A stretch of DNA of 64,000 nt from positions 422,034-486,033 of the forward strand of contig NZ_DIIM01000005.1 of assembly GCF_002420705.1 (NCBI RefSeq), written 5' to 3'. The DNA comes from Sphingobacterium sp. UBA5670 (GTDB taxonomy: Bacteria > Bacteroidota > Bacteroidia > Sphingobacteriales > Sphingobacteriaceae). Position numbers and translations under genes: made by a program. Below the pieces are notes generated by a model that was given only the letters and a program-made list of their open reading frames with translations, had not been told where the DNA came from and did no database searches. Shown here piece by piece: positions 8,372 through 17,342 of this stretch (position 1 is its first letter; the number at the start of each line of letters is the position of its first letter).

Positions 8372-11300
8372 ATGAGAAAAACAGCTTTACTACTCTTACT
8401 TTCCACTTATGGGAGTTTAGCTTTTGCACAGCAATCCCAAAAGGTGAGGGGCAAAGTCCTCGATGCGGATAATAAGCCAGTGGCAGGAGCTACGGTCAAT
8501 ATCAAGGGCAGCGGCAGCGGAACTAAAACGGATGCCGATGGTTCTTTTACACTTGACGTTGCGAAAGGCAAAACCTTAAAAATTACTTATGTGGGCATGA
8601 AGGAGCAAGAGGTGCTTGTCAATGATGCATCGACTTATAGTATCGTGCTTCAGTCGGGTACGGAATTAGATGAGGTTGTTGTGATTGGGTATGGTACGGT
8701 GAAGAAAAGCGATTTGACCGGTGCTGTGGCGTCCGTAACAGGAAAAGATCTACAATCTAATTTGGCAAAAAGTGCAGCGGGTGCTTTGCAGGGGCGTGTT
8801 GCCGGGGTGAACGTGTCAAATGCCGGCGGAACGCCGGGGGCTGGGATGAGTATAAATATCCGAGGGTTAAGTTCGATGGGCAATAATGCACCATTGTATG
8901 TGATTGATGGGGTATTTGGCGATATCAATATGGTGGATCCAAATGATATTGCTTCGTTGGAGGTATTGAAAGACGCCTCTGCGGCGGCGATCTACGGTTC
9001 TCGCGCTGCCAATGGTGTTGTAATTATCACGACTAAGGGTGGTAAAAGAGCAACTCCTGCAGCCTTAAGTTTAAATGCGTACACTGGTATTCAGCGTTTG
9101 CCTAAGAAGATGGATTTGATGGATGGCCCACAATGGAAAGCGTTCCAGAAAGAATATAAATATTTACCTCCTCAAGCGGAAAGTTTTAATGCCAACACCA
9201 ATTGGCAGGATGAAGTCTTTGAAACAGCGCCAATAAATAAAGTTAATTTGGATATTACTGGAGGAGGAGAAAGATCTACTTATAGCGTTTCTGGAGGCTA
9301 TCTGAACCAAAAGGGCATTCTAAAAACTACCGGTTATGAGTCATTCAACGTTCGTTCAAAAAATACATTTAGCTTTTTCAATGATCATTTCCGAATGGGG
9401 AATACATTTATGTTAAAATCGGGAGATCGTAAATATTCAGACCTGACTATTACTGATATCCTGCGCCAGAACCCCTTGTTACCGATCTATGATGAAAACG
9501 TTGTGGGCGGATATTCTACCTGGGCGCCTTGGATGAAGAATCTAGACAACCCAGTAGGCAACTTAAATTTGTACAATAACCATGTCTATCAGACAGATAT
9601 TATGCTGAATGGTTACGCAGAAGTAGATTTATTTGTAAAAGGGCTGAAGTATAAGTTAAACGTCGGCATAAACCGGACCTCCGGACGAAATTATAACAAG
9701 GCAGATGAACGACCTGATGGTACCGCCGTGATACAATCTTCTCTTAATGAAAGTGCTTTTTTCAATAACCAATGGTTGATCGAAAATACTTTACATTACG
9801 ACAATACCTTTGATAAGCATACGATTTCATTGCTCGCGGGTTACTCCGCGCAAGAAAATTCGAGAAGGGGTTTTGGTGCGGGTCGGAAGGATATCCCAGT
9901 GGGAACGGACGTTATCGGTGCGGCGTCACCGGCAGAACAAACAACTTCGGGGGACCTCTATGAATCGGCATTGGTATCACAGTTTGGCCGTTTGATGTAT
10001 AGCTACGATAACCGTTACTTGCTTACGGCTACAATACGTCGCGATGGTTCTTCACGCTTTGCTGATGGGCAGCGATATGGTGTATTCCCTTCCGTCGCTC
10101 TTGGTTGGAATATCATGAATGAGCGTTTTTTTGAGAATGCAAAAAATACAGTTAACGAGTTTAAGGTTCGTGCTTCCTATGGCAGATTGGGAAATCAGGA
10201 AATCGGTGATTATACGACACAAAATGTTACTCAGTATGGTATAAATGCTATACAAGGCGGAATGTGGTGGCAGGGAGCAATTCCCGGTAATAACTGGGTA
10301 TCGCCCCGAAATTTGACTTGGGAAGAGACCGAGACGAGCAATATCGGCGTCGACCTAGCTTTTTTGCAAAAGAAATTAAATATCAGTGCGGATTATTATC
10401 AACGCAATACGAAGAACATTCTCTTAGGTATTAATCAGCCTCCTTCGACTGGATTAGCAGGTACTCCCATGATGAACGCGGGCACGATTACTAATAACGG
10501 TTTTGAGTTTCTAGCAAGTTATCGAGATGCAATTGGTGAAGTAAATTATAATATTGGTGTCAATGCATCTACTGTAAAGAATAACGTCAAAGCGATCACT
10601 ATCGGTGGAAAACAAGAGTTTGAAGGCTTTAATCCTCGTGGAGAAGGGGTTGTCAGCTGGGCCAAAGTTGGCTATCCCATTGGTGGTTTTTGGCTCATCG
10701 AAACCGATGGGTTGTTCCAGTCAGATGCTGAAGCACAGGCTTATAAATCTGCGAACGGTACGGTGATCCAGCCTACGGCCAAAGCGGGGGATATTAAGTT
10801 TATCGATTATAATGGTGATGGGAAAATTGACAACAACGATCGTCAATACATGGGTAGCCCTTTCCCTAAGCTAGCCTATGGTATTCGAGGAGGCTTGGAT
10901 TATAAAGGTGTTGATTTTGCGTTCTTTTTTGATGGTATGTATGGCAATAAAATCTATAATTATACACGGGCACGAATGGAACAGACAAATGAGGTGAATA
11001 ATCACTCTGCTCGCTTATTGGATTCTTGGACGCCAAGCAATACGAATACTGACATCCCGCGTTATACCCGCGAGGATCCAAATGACAATAAGCGTCGTGT
11101 TAGCGAACGCTGGCTTGAAAACGGTTCTTTCTTCAGGCTTAAAACGGTGGAATTAGGTTACACATTGCCCGCTCAGTGGTTAAGTAAAGCTACTTTGAAA
11201 AATGCACGGGTTTTCTTTGCTGCTGATAATTTGTTTATAGTGACCAAATATAAAGGATACACACCAGATTTAGGCCAGAGCAATGGCGCGAACGGTGACT

Positions 11301-11386
11301 ATACAGGTGTATTGACGGCAGGAACAGACTATGGTCGTTTTCCATTGGCACGAACTATAATGTTCGGTATACAAGCTAATTTTTAA
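8372..11386 (+). CDS. SusC/RagA family TonB-dependent outer-membrane transporter
   Basis: This is a 1004-residue outer-membrane glycan importer. It has a signal peptide (A-F-A-Q at residues 17-20) and then a CNA-B/carboxypeptidase-like N-terminal extension (V-R-G-K-V-L-D...G-A-T-V-N-I-K-G, residues about 24-100), typical of SusC proteins. The TonB-box-like segment D-E-V-V-V-I-G-Y-G-T follows. A plug domain (about 110-225, ending A-A-I-Y-G-S-R-A-A-N-G-V-V-I-I-T-T-K) leads into a long beta-barrel. There is no anti-sigma-interacting secretin domain, consistent with AraC rather than ECF-sigma control. It is followed 34 bp later by its SusD partner. The substrate is not readable from sequence; the downstream GH130 enzyme points to a mannosyl-glucose-containing glycan. 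Confidence 0.96.
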   Translation: MRKTALLLLLSTYGSLAFAQQSQKVRGKVLDADNKPVAGATVNIKGSGSGTKTDADGSFTLDVAKGKTLKITYVGMKEQEVLVNDASTYSIVLQSGTELDEVVVIGYGTVKKSDLTGAVASVTGKDLQSNLAKSAAGALQGRVAGVNVSNAGGTPGAGMSINIRGLSSMGNNAPLYVIDGVFGDINMVDPNDIASLEVLKDASAAAIYGSRAANGVVIITTKGGKRATPAALSLNAYTGIQRLPKKMDLMDGPQWKAFQKEYKYLPPQAESFNANTNWQDEVFETAPINKVNLDITGGGERSTYSVSGGYLNQKGILKTTGYESFNVRSKNTFSFFNDHFRMGNTFMLKSGDRKYSDLTITDILRQNPLLPIYDENVVGGYSTWAPWMKNLDNPVGNLNLYNNHVYQTDIMLNGYAEVDLFVKGLKYKLNVGINRTSGRNYNKADERPDGTAVIQSSLNESAFFNNQWLIENTLHYDNTFDKHTISLLAGYSAQENSRRGFGAGRKDIPVGTDVIGAASPAEQTTSGDLYESALVSQFGRLMYSYDNRYLLTATIRRDGSSRFADGQRYGVFPSVALGWNIMNERFFENAKNTVNEFKVRASYGRLGNQEIGDYTTQNVTQYGINAIQGGMWWQGAIPGNNWVSPRNLTWEETETSNIGVDLAFLQKKLNISADYYQRNTKNILLGINQPPSTGLAGTPMMNAGTITNNGFEFLASYRDAIGEVNYNIGVNASTVKNNVKAITIGGKQEFEGFNPRGEGVVSWAKVGYPIGGFWLIETDGLFQSDAEAQAYKSANGTVIQPTAKAGDIKFIDYNGDGKIDNNDRQYMGSPFPKLAYGIRGGLDYKGVDFAFFFDGMYGNKIYNYTRARMEQTNEVNNHSARLLDSWTPSNTNTDIPRYTREDPNDNKRRVSERWLENGSFFRLKTVELGYTLPAQWLSKATLKNARVFFAADNLFIVTKYKGYTPDLGQSNGANGDYTGVLTAGTDYGRFPLARTIMFGIQANF

Positions 11387-11420
11387 TAAACGACCAGAGG
11401 TTTTTAGCATTAATTTTAAC

Positions 11421-13058
11421 ATGACAAAGATGAATATTTCAATTAAAAAATATGCGATGGCAGCTACAGTTCTTTTGCTTATGGGAAGCTGTAGTAAGGA
11501 TTTTTTAGATCGCGTTAATCCCAATAAGCCTGTAGAAAATATTTTTTGGACTAAAGAAGCAGATGCTCAGGCAGCGATGGCCACGATTTATTCACCTATC
11601 CGTAAACAGATGGATGGCTATTACGGTGGTTATTCGGGCTGGCAAACAATGAATCGGGCTGATGATGTTTGGTTTCTCATTGGAGAAGAGCCTTTTACTT
11701 GGGAGTTAATCAATTTTCTTAACTCAGCAGGTACGGGGGGAAGTAATTTCGGTGATTTATATAAAGGAATAAATAGAGCTAACGTCCTTTTCCAGAATAT
11801 AGATAAAGTACCGATGGATGGGAACAAAAAGAAAGAATTAATTGCGGAGGCTAGTTTTCTTCGGGGTATGTATTATTTTTTATTGGCGGCCAACTATGGC
11901 GATGCTCCAATATTACTAGTTCCGGCAGGAGACGATCCAGAAGGAACCAATAAAGGTTCGTCTCCTGAGGCAGAGGTATGGAAACAAGCAATAAGTGATT
12001 TTAAAGTCGCCAAAGATGGTTTACCGGTCACGAGACCAGCAGCTGAGGCTGGCAGGGTAACCAAAGGAGCAGCAATTGCATATTTGGGAAAGACTTTAGT
12101 ATATACAAAGCAATATGCTGAGGCCGAAACAGAGCTAAAGGCGTTGTTGACAGCACCATACACTTACGATTTAGTAGAAAATTTTGAAGATAATTTCAAA
12201 AATAACACCAAGCTTAATAAAGAGTCTGTTTGGGAATTAGTATACGATAGTAAATTTGGTTCGGATAACCCTTGGGGGCAGGAGGAACCGAATAGTGTAA
12301 TGGGATTTGTTATTCCAAACTTTGCAGGGCCGGCAGGCACGGGGGCTTGGTTTAAACTGACTCCAGGGATTTCTATTGTGCGTGACTTTATCTCGGAAGA
12401 ACGCCCTGCGGGATCTGATAGTCGTTTTGATAAGCGTATGTATACCAGTTTTTTCTGGAAATATTCGGATTATGAAACGGGTTTAACGGATGGAGCTTGG
12501 TTTGGCAATCTTTCTTTCGATAAATTGTGGAGCGAATCCATGGCTAAGATTTCAGCGAACCCTGATCTTATCTATCCAAATATTAATGGGAAAGAAGGTC
12601 GCTTTTTAATAAAAAAATATACCAATTTCTTTAGAAATGTATCGGGAGCTAATAGCATGTATGATGCATCAAATCGAGATAATGATTTTCGTGTCTTCCG
12701 TTTCGCAGAGGTATTACTGCTACATGCAGAAGCATGTGCAAAGAATGGTAATATGGCAGGAGCTGCTTCCAGTTTAAAACGAATTCGTGACCGTGCGGGA
12801 TTGGCTAATAAAACTTGGGCAAATGCAGATGAATTGATGAAGGAGGTCATTCATCAAAACGAATTGGAATTTTTCTTTGAAGGTCATCGGTTTTTTGATT
12901 TAAAGCGTTGGTATACACCTGCAGAAATGAAACAAATTTTTGTGAATAATAAAAAGCAGGGTGCTAATAACTTTCAGCCTAAACATTATTATTTGCCGAT
13001 CCCGGAGGGGGAAATCAATACAAATACAAAAATTCAGCAGCATCCGTTGTGGCGATAA
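11421..13058 (+). CDS. SusD/RagB family surface glycan-binding lipoprotein
   Basis: This 545-residue protein is the lid partner of the preceding SusC. It is a lipoprotein: the signal sequence ends L-L-M-G-S-C with Cys24 as the lipidated residue, and the following S-K-D resembles a Bacteroidota surface-export signal. A SusD-like N-terminal half (F-W-T-K-E-A-D-A-Q-A-A-M-A-T-I-Y, R-A-N-V-L-F-Q-N-I) is followed by the tetratricopeptide-like helical body (R-G-M-Y-Y-F-L-L-A-A-N-Y-G-D-A-P-I). The C-terminal signature is E-F-F-F-E-G-H-R-F-F-D-L-K-R-W. An alternative start at the fourth codon would not change the mature protein. It is probably co-transcribed with susC. Confidence 0.96.
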   Translation: MTKMNISIKKYAMAATVLLLMGSCSKDFLDRVNPNKPVENIFWTKEADAQAAMATIYSPIRKQMDGYYGGYSGWQTMNRADDVWFLIGEEPFTWELINFLNSAGTGGSNFGDLYKGINRANVLFQNIDKVPMDGNKKKELIAEASFLRGMYYFLLAANYGDAPILLVPAGDDPEGTNKGSSPEAEVWKQAISDFKVAKDGLPVTRPAAEAGRVTKGAAIAYLGKTLVYTKQYAEAETELKALLTAPYTYDLVENFEDNFKNNTKLNKESVWELVYDSKFGSDNPWGQEEPNSVMGFVIPNFAGPAGTGAWFKLTPGISIVRDFISEERPAGSDSRFDKRMYTSFFWKYSDYETGLTDGAWFGNLSFDKLWSESMAKISANPDLIYPNINGKEGRFLIKKYTNFFRNVSGANSMYDASNRDNDFRVFRFAEVLLLHAEACAKNGNMAGAASSLKRIRDRAGLANKTWANADELMKEVIHQNELEFFFEGHRFFDLKRWYTPAEMKQIFVNNKKQGANNFQPKHYYLPIPEGEINTNTKIQQHPLWR

Positions 13059-13216
13059 AGTAATATGGAGGGCGTGTTCCCTGCAAATTACTAAGAGCTG
13101 AGTACACAAATAAAAATTTATTCTCGATTCCACAGTTGAGTGTTAGTTTTTTCCGGTAGGGGAGTAGATGCCTCTGCCGGAATACTTTTTAAAAATTCTT
13201 TTAAACAATAATAAGT

Positions 13217-15040
13217 ATGATTGCAGTACAACGAATGTATAGTATGCGCTTCGTTGCGATTTTTCCCACTATGTGCTGTTTGTTTTTAATGTTGTTTTCT
13301 TGTAAAAAGGACAGGGAAACAACGAAGGAATTGTCTTCTAAGCTGGTCTTAATATCCAAAATCGATGCAGGGGAATTATTACTTGATGTCAATCAGCATG
13401 CACAAGAATATATCTTCAACTTTGAGAAAGGAACCGTAAATGTGCCGGCAGTGGATATCTTAAAGATGAATACCGATCTTGCCCATTGGCGTACAAACTT
13501 TACATTTAGCGATGGTTCGGAGTTAGCAATACCTACCAAGGGCACTGCTCTCGATTTTATTGTTGAAAATATTAAACTGGATCCTTCGGGGTATAATCCG
13601 TTGGCAGCAATGGTGAACGTGGAGTTACCTACTTATGGACGTGTGCGGGTAACGGTACATGGTAAACATGGCCCATTAGGCACGATTACCCATTTGTGCC
13701 ATGAGGAGACTCCTCGTCAAGGCGTACCTATATTGGGTTTGTATGCCGACTACGATAATGTAGTCGATCTTGCATTTACAGATCGGGAAGGTAATGAACG
13801 CGGTAGTACAACTGTTCATATCCGTACGCAGGCGGTCACATTACAAGATTTTCCCAAATGGAAGATCGTCAAAGGACAAACCGATAAAATGGAACCTGGG
13901 GTCAATTTGGTGAGTTATCCTGGGATGAGTGAGCTGGATACCTCGTTGCCGTATATGCTCGATAATGAAGGCGAATTGCGCTGGCTGCTGCTGTTGAAAA
14001 AATCACCAGATTTACAAAAGTTTGCCGGATCAATAGGTCTTAAGCGAACCAAAAAAGGAACTTTTATTTCCGGTGATCAGTCACAACAGCGTGTCGTTGA
14101 AATGGATCTATTCGGAAATTTGGTGAATCAATGGGATCTCGCCAAACTGGGCTATGGATTCCACCATGAAATTACCGAGGCTGCCAATGGGAATTTCCTG
14201 ATCAATGTAACCAAAGCGAGTGCACGGTTAAACAATGGAGAGCCTCGCATTAATGACTTTATCATCGAATTGAATCCGCAAACAGGGGTGTTGGTTAACG
14301 AGTGGGATCTGGCCAAGCAGCTAGACACGACGCGTTACATCAAGCCTGATGGTATTACACCGCCAGCTTTTTCGCAGAGCCCAAATAACTGGGCGCATAA
14401 TAATTCGATTACAGAAATAGGAGAAGATTTACTGGCTACGGCACGTTATCAGGGAATCTTTAGCTATAATCATTCGGGAACGACGCAATGGATTATATCG
14501 CCGCATAAAAATTGGGGCGCCAAATATCAGAACTTGTTGTTAAAGCCAATAGCGGAAGACGGTACTGCAATTACAGACCCAGCGGCGATCAATGGCGATG
14601 CTGCGGTTGCTGGTTTTGATTGGCCTTGGGGGCCACATACTCCTGTAGCCTTGAGCAAGGATCGCATTTTAGTTTTTGACAATGGGTATAATCGGCAATG
14701 GAAATCTAATTTTGCCCCGGGGGTGAACAGCTATAGCCGGGTCGTGGAATACAAAGTTGACCTGGCGAATAGAACAGTGCAACAAGTATGGTCTTATGGC
14801 AGGGATCGCGGAGCGCAAGGCTTTTCGCAGGCCATATCCGGCGTACAATATTTGGGGCAAACTGGACACGTTTTATTTTGTCCGGGTATGGGGGTAGCCA
14901 CTTCTATTGGTTCGGGCGGACGTGTTGTGGAGATTGATCCGAATACCAAGGAAGTGATATTCGATCTTGAGATCGCCACAGGCAGCGGTACTGCATTTCA
15001 TCGTGTGACACGGATGCCACTTTATCCCGAAAACTTGTAA
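13217..15040 (+). CDS. Arylsulfotransferase-like (ASST) lipoprotein
   Basis: This is a 607-residue predicted lipoprotein (L-M-L-F-S-C, Cys29) of the arylsulfate sulfotransferase family. That family uses a catalytic histidine on a six-bladed propeller to move sulfate between phenolic compounds without PAPS. The expected residues are visible in order: His316/His317 in F-H-H-E-I-T-E, His394 in W-A-H-N-N-S-I, Arg410 in A-T-A-R-Y-Q-G, and His474 in W-G-P-H-T-P-V, matching the His/His/Arg/His spacing pattern of the E. coli enzyme. Internal ATGs at 13235 and 13244 are possible starts. It lies 158 bp after susD in the same direction. A role in handling sulfated or aryl-linked substrate is inference. 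Confidence 0.85.
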   Translation: MIAVQRMYSMRFVAIFPTMCCLFLMLFSCKKDRETTKELSSKLVLISKIDAGELLLDVNQHAQEYIFNFEKGTVNVPAVDILKMNTDLAHWRTNFTFSDGSELAIPTKGTALDFIVENIKLDPSGYNPLAAMVNVELPTYGRVRVTVHGKHGPLGTITHLCHEETPRQGVPILGLYADYDNVVDLAFTDREGNERGSTTVHIRTQAVTLQDFPKWKIVKGQTDKMEPGVNLVSYPGMSELDTSLPYMLDNEGELRWLLLLKKSPDLQKFAGSIGLKRTKKGTFISGDQSQQRVVEMDLFGNLVNQWDLAKLGYGFHHEITEAANGNFLINVTKASARLNNGEPRINDFIIELNPQTGVLVNEWDLAKQLDTTRYIKPDGITPPAFSQSPNNWAHNNSITEIGEDLLATARYQGIFSYNHSGTTQWIISPHKNWGAKYQNLLLKPIAEDGTAITDPAAINGDAAVAGFDWPWGPHTPVALSKDRILVFDNGYNRQWKSNFAPGVNSYSRVVEYKVDLANRTVQQVWSYGRDRGAQGFSQAISGVQYLGQTGHVLFCPGMGVATSIGSGGRVVEIDPNTKEVIFDLEIATGSGTAFHRVTRMPLYPENL

Positions 15041-15068
15041 AGTAACTTTTTTGAACTGAACTAAATTT

Positions 15069-16286
15069 ATGGCCGAATCATTTGAACGTCAGCAAGCTTA
15101 TATTATCGAATCACAACGTTTATTATTGGAAAGAGCCAATGTCGAACTGTCCAATCCAGGGAAAATTGTTAAGCGTTATCTATATCCTGTTGTTACTAAA
15201 GAACATATCCCGTTGACCTGGCGTTATGATTTTAATCCCTTGACAAATCCTCTTTTTTTAGAACGGATCGCTTTCAATTCAACAATGAATGCGGGGGCAC
15301 TCTATTGGCAAGGCAAGTATCTTTTATTTGTTCGTGTTGAAGGTGCTGATCGAAAATCATTTTTTGCGATAGCAGAAAGTGAAAATGGGGTGGATAATTT
15401 CCGTTTTTGGGATCAGCCTTTATCTCTTCCGGATTGGGATCAAGAGGAAACGAATGTATATGATATCCGGCTGACTGCTCATGAAGACGGTTGGGTGTAT
15501 GGTATTTTTTGCAGTGAAAAACGAGATGCAGCAGCAGCTCCTGGGGATCTCTCCAGTGCAGTTGCTTCAGCAGGCATCATTCGATCGAAAGATTTAAAGC
15601 ACTGGGAGCGTTTGCCCAATTTGAAGGCGAGTAGTCAACAGCGAAATGTCGTATTACATCCCGAATTTGTACAGGGGAAATATGCTTTGTATACACGACC
15701 GCAGGATGATTTTATCCTGGCAAAACGCGGTGGTGGAATTGGATGGTCATTGATTGATGATATTAAAAATGCTGTTGTTGTTGAAGAACAGATTATAAAT
15801 AAGCGTTTTTATCACACAATTAAGGAACTGAAAAATGGTGAAGGTCCAGCACCTTTAAAAACAGCAAAGGGATGGTTACACCTCGCCCATGGTGTGCGTG
15901 GGACAGCTGCAGGCTTACGTTATGTGCTGTATATTTATCTGACCAGTCTGGATGATCCAAGCCAATTGATCGCCGAGCCTGCAGGTTATCTGATGGCCCC
16001 GGAGGGAGAGGAACGGATCGGTGATGTTTCCAATGTGTTATTTTCCAACGGTTGGATCATGAATGCTGACGGTATAGTTTATATCTACTACGCATCGAGT
16101 GACACACGAATGCATGTCGCCGTATCTTCGGTCGACCGGCTTTTGGATTACTGTCTAAACACAGCATCCGACGGCCTTCGTTCGGCAACCTCGGTTGACA
16201 ATGTCCTGCAGCTTATTGGCCGAAATGCTTTATATGCAAGGGGAGAATCCGAAATTTGTTCACCAGACAATGTGAAACAGGCTTGA
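15069..16286 (+). CDS. GH130 4-O-beta-D-mannosyl-D-glucose phosphorylase
   Basis: This 405-residue cytoplasmic enzyme (no signal peptide) splits mannosyl-beta-1,4-glucose with phosphate to give alpha-mannose 1-phosphate and glucose. The sequence follows the subfamily-1 enzymes closely: W-R-Y-D-F-N near residue 51, R-V-E-G-A-D-R-K-S-F-F-A (89-100), the catalytic Asp132 in N-V-Y-D-I-R-L-T, S-Q-Q-R-N-V-V-L-H-P-E-F, G-G-G-I-G-W-S, H-T-I-K-E, and Y-Y-A-S-S-D-T-R-M-H-V. In the known Bacteroides mannan pathway this gene sits with a GH26 mannanase, a mannobiose 2-epimerase and a symporter. Here only the symporter is nearby. The assignment is strong, but the source of the disaccharide is not evident in this locus. 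Confidence 0.92.
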   Translation: MAESFERQQAYIIESQRLLLERANVELSNPGKIVKRYLYPVVTKEHIPLTWRYDFNPLTNPLFLERIAFNSTMNAGALYWQGKYLLFVRVEGADRKSFFAIAESENGVDNFRFWDQPLSLPDWDQEETNVYDIRLTAHEDGWVYGIFCSEKRDAAAAPGDLSSAVASAGIIRSKDLKHWERLPNLKASSQQRNVVLHPEFVQGKYALYTRPQDDFILAKRGGGIGWSLIDDIKNAVVVEEQIINKRFYHTIKELKNGEGPAPLKTAKGWLHLAHGVRGTAAGLRYVLYIYLTSLDDPSQLIAEPAGYLMAPEGEERIGDVSNVLFSNGWIMNADGIVYIYYASSDTRMHVAVSSVDRLLDYCLNTASDGLRSATSVDNVLQLIGRNALYARGESEICSPDNVKQA

Positions 16287-16400
16287 TAATAGGATGCGAA
16301 ATTGAAAGCCGACCTTCTATTTTAGATCGCATAGCTCGGCTTGTCGTTAGTTATATAAAACTTATTGTTAGTTAAAAAATCGATATTTAGGAATACACAA

Positions 16401-17300
16401 ATGAGAAATTTGATCAAGTTTTATTGGACTATTGCTTTGCTTTTTCTATGTTTTACAGCGAAATCGCAGGTGAATCATCGGATGAAGATCATTTCCTATA
16501 ATATCTGGAACGGATTTGAACATACGAAGGCAAAGGCAGATAAATTTGTCCATTGGATCGGGCAGCAACAGCCAGATATTGTCGCTTTGGAAGAACTGGT
16601 AGATTTTAAAGAAGCCGATCTTCAGCAGTTAGCCAGGTCCTATGGACATCATTATAGCATTTTACTCAAAGAGAAGGGCTATCCGGTAGGGATCACATCT
16701 CGCTATCCGATTACCCTGATCAAAGCCCAGGAGGGTGAGTTTTGGCATGGCATGCTGCATGTTAAAATTAAAGATATTGACATTATAGTCACACATCTCA
16801 GTCCCTTTTCCTGGAAGTATCGTTTAAAGGAAGCGCAACAGATTGTGGATTATATAAAAAATAATCACCTCGACAACTGTATGATTATGGGTGATCTCAA
16901 TGCTTATTCTCCGTTAGATGCAATTTGGCTGGAACGCAAAGACCACTTAAGGAAGAACTTGCTGAATTGGGATCTGGCACATCCGGAATATGGCAATATG
17001 CGTGGACAGCGTTTCGATTATAGTGTACTGTCGACTTTTATGGCAGCGGGTTTTGATGATTGTATTGGACGTATGGTATTTCCAGAAAATAAGCGGGTCA
17101 GTTTTCCGACAGCAACACTTTATGGCTGGAATTGGGGCGACAGTCGGATAACAGCGGTGGCTGAAAGGCTTGATTATATTTTGTTGTCGGAATCGTTGTC
17201 ACCCTTGGCCAAGGAGGTCGAGGTCCATAATGGCCCTGATCTTGAAGGAATATCAGATCATTATCCAGTTTCAGTCGTGATCGGCCAATTGGAGAAATAG
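16401..17300 (+). CDS. Secreted endonuclease/exonuclease/phosphatase (EEP) family protein
   Basis: This 299-residue DNase I-like fold enzyme carries a signal peptide (Y-W-T-I-A-L-L-F-L-C-F-T-A-K-S-Q). The ATG at 16401 is chosen because it places the signal sequence at the N-terminus; an ATG 36 bp upstream adds a charged extension. Family residues are Asn34 (S-Y-N-I-W-N-G), Glu64/65 (A-L-E-E-L), His132 (T-H-L-S), Asp165 and Asn167 (M-G-D-L-N-A) and the final Asp286-His287 (S-D-H-Y-P-V). These residues fit a metal-dependent phosphodiesterase or phosphatase. Its place between a phosphorylase and a sugar symporter suggests it acts on a phosphorylated glycan or glycolipid in the periplasm rather than on DNA, but this is inference. 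Confidence 0.85.
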   Translation: MRNLIKFYWTIALLFLCFTAKSQVNHRMKIISYNIWNGFEHTKAKADKFVHWIGQQQPDIVALEELVDFKEADLQQLARSYGHHYSILLKEKGYPVGITSRYPITLIKAQEGEFWHGMLHVKIKDIDIIVTHLSPFSWKYRLKEAQQIVDYIKNNHLDNCMIMGDLNAYSPLDAIWLERKDHLRKNLLNWDLAHPEYGNMRGQRFDYSVLSTFMAAGFDDCIGRMVFPENKRVSFPTATLYGWNWGDSRITAVAERLDYILLSESLSPLAKEVEVHNGPDLEGISDHYPVSVVIGQLEK

Positions 17301-17342
17301 AAATATAATTGTAGATTGCGGTTGACCACGAGAAGAATATTC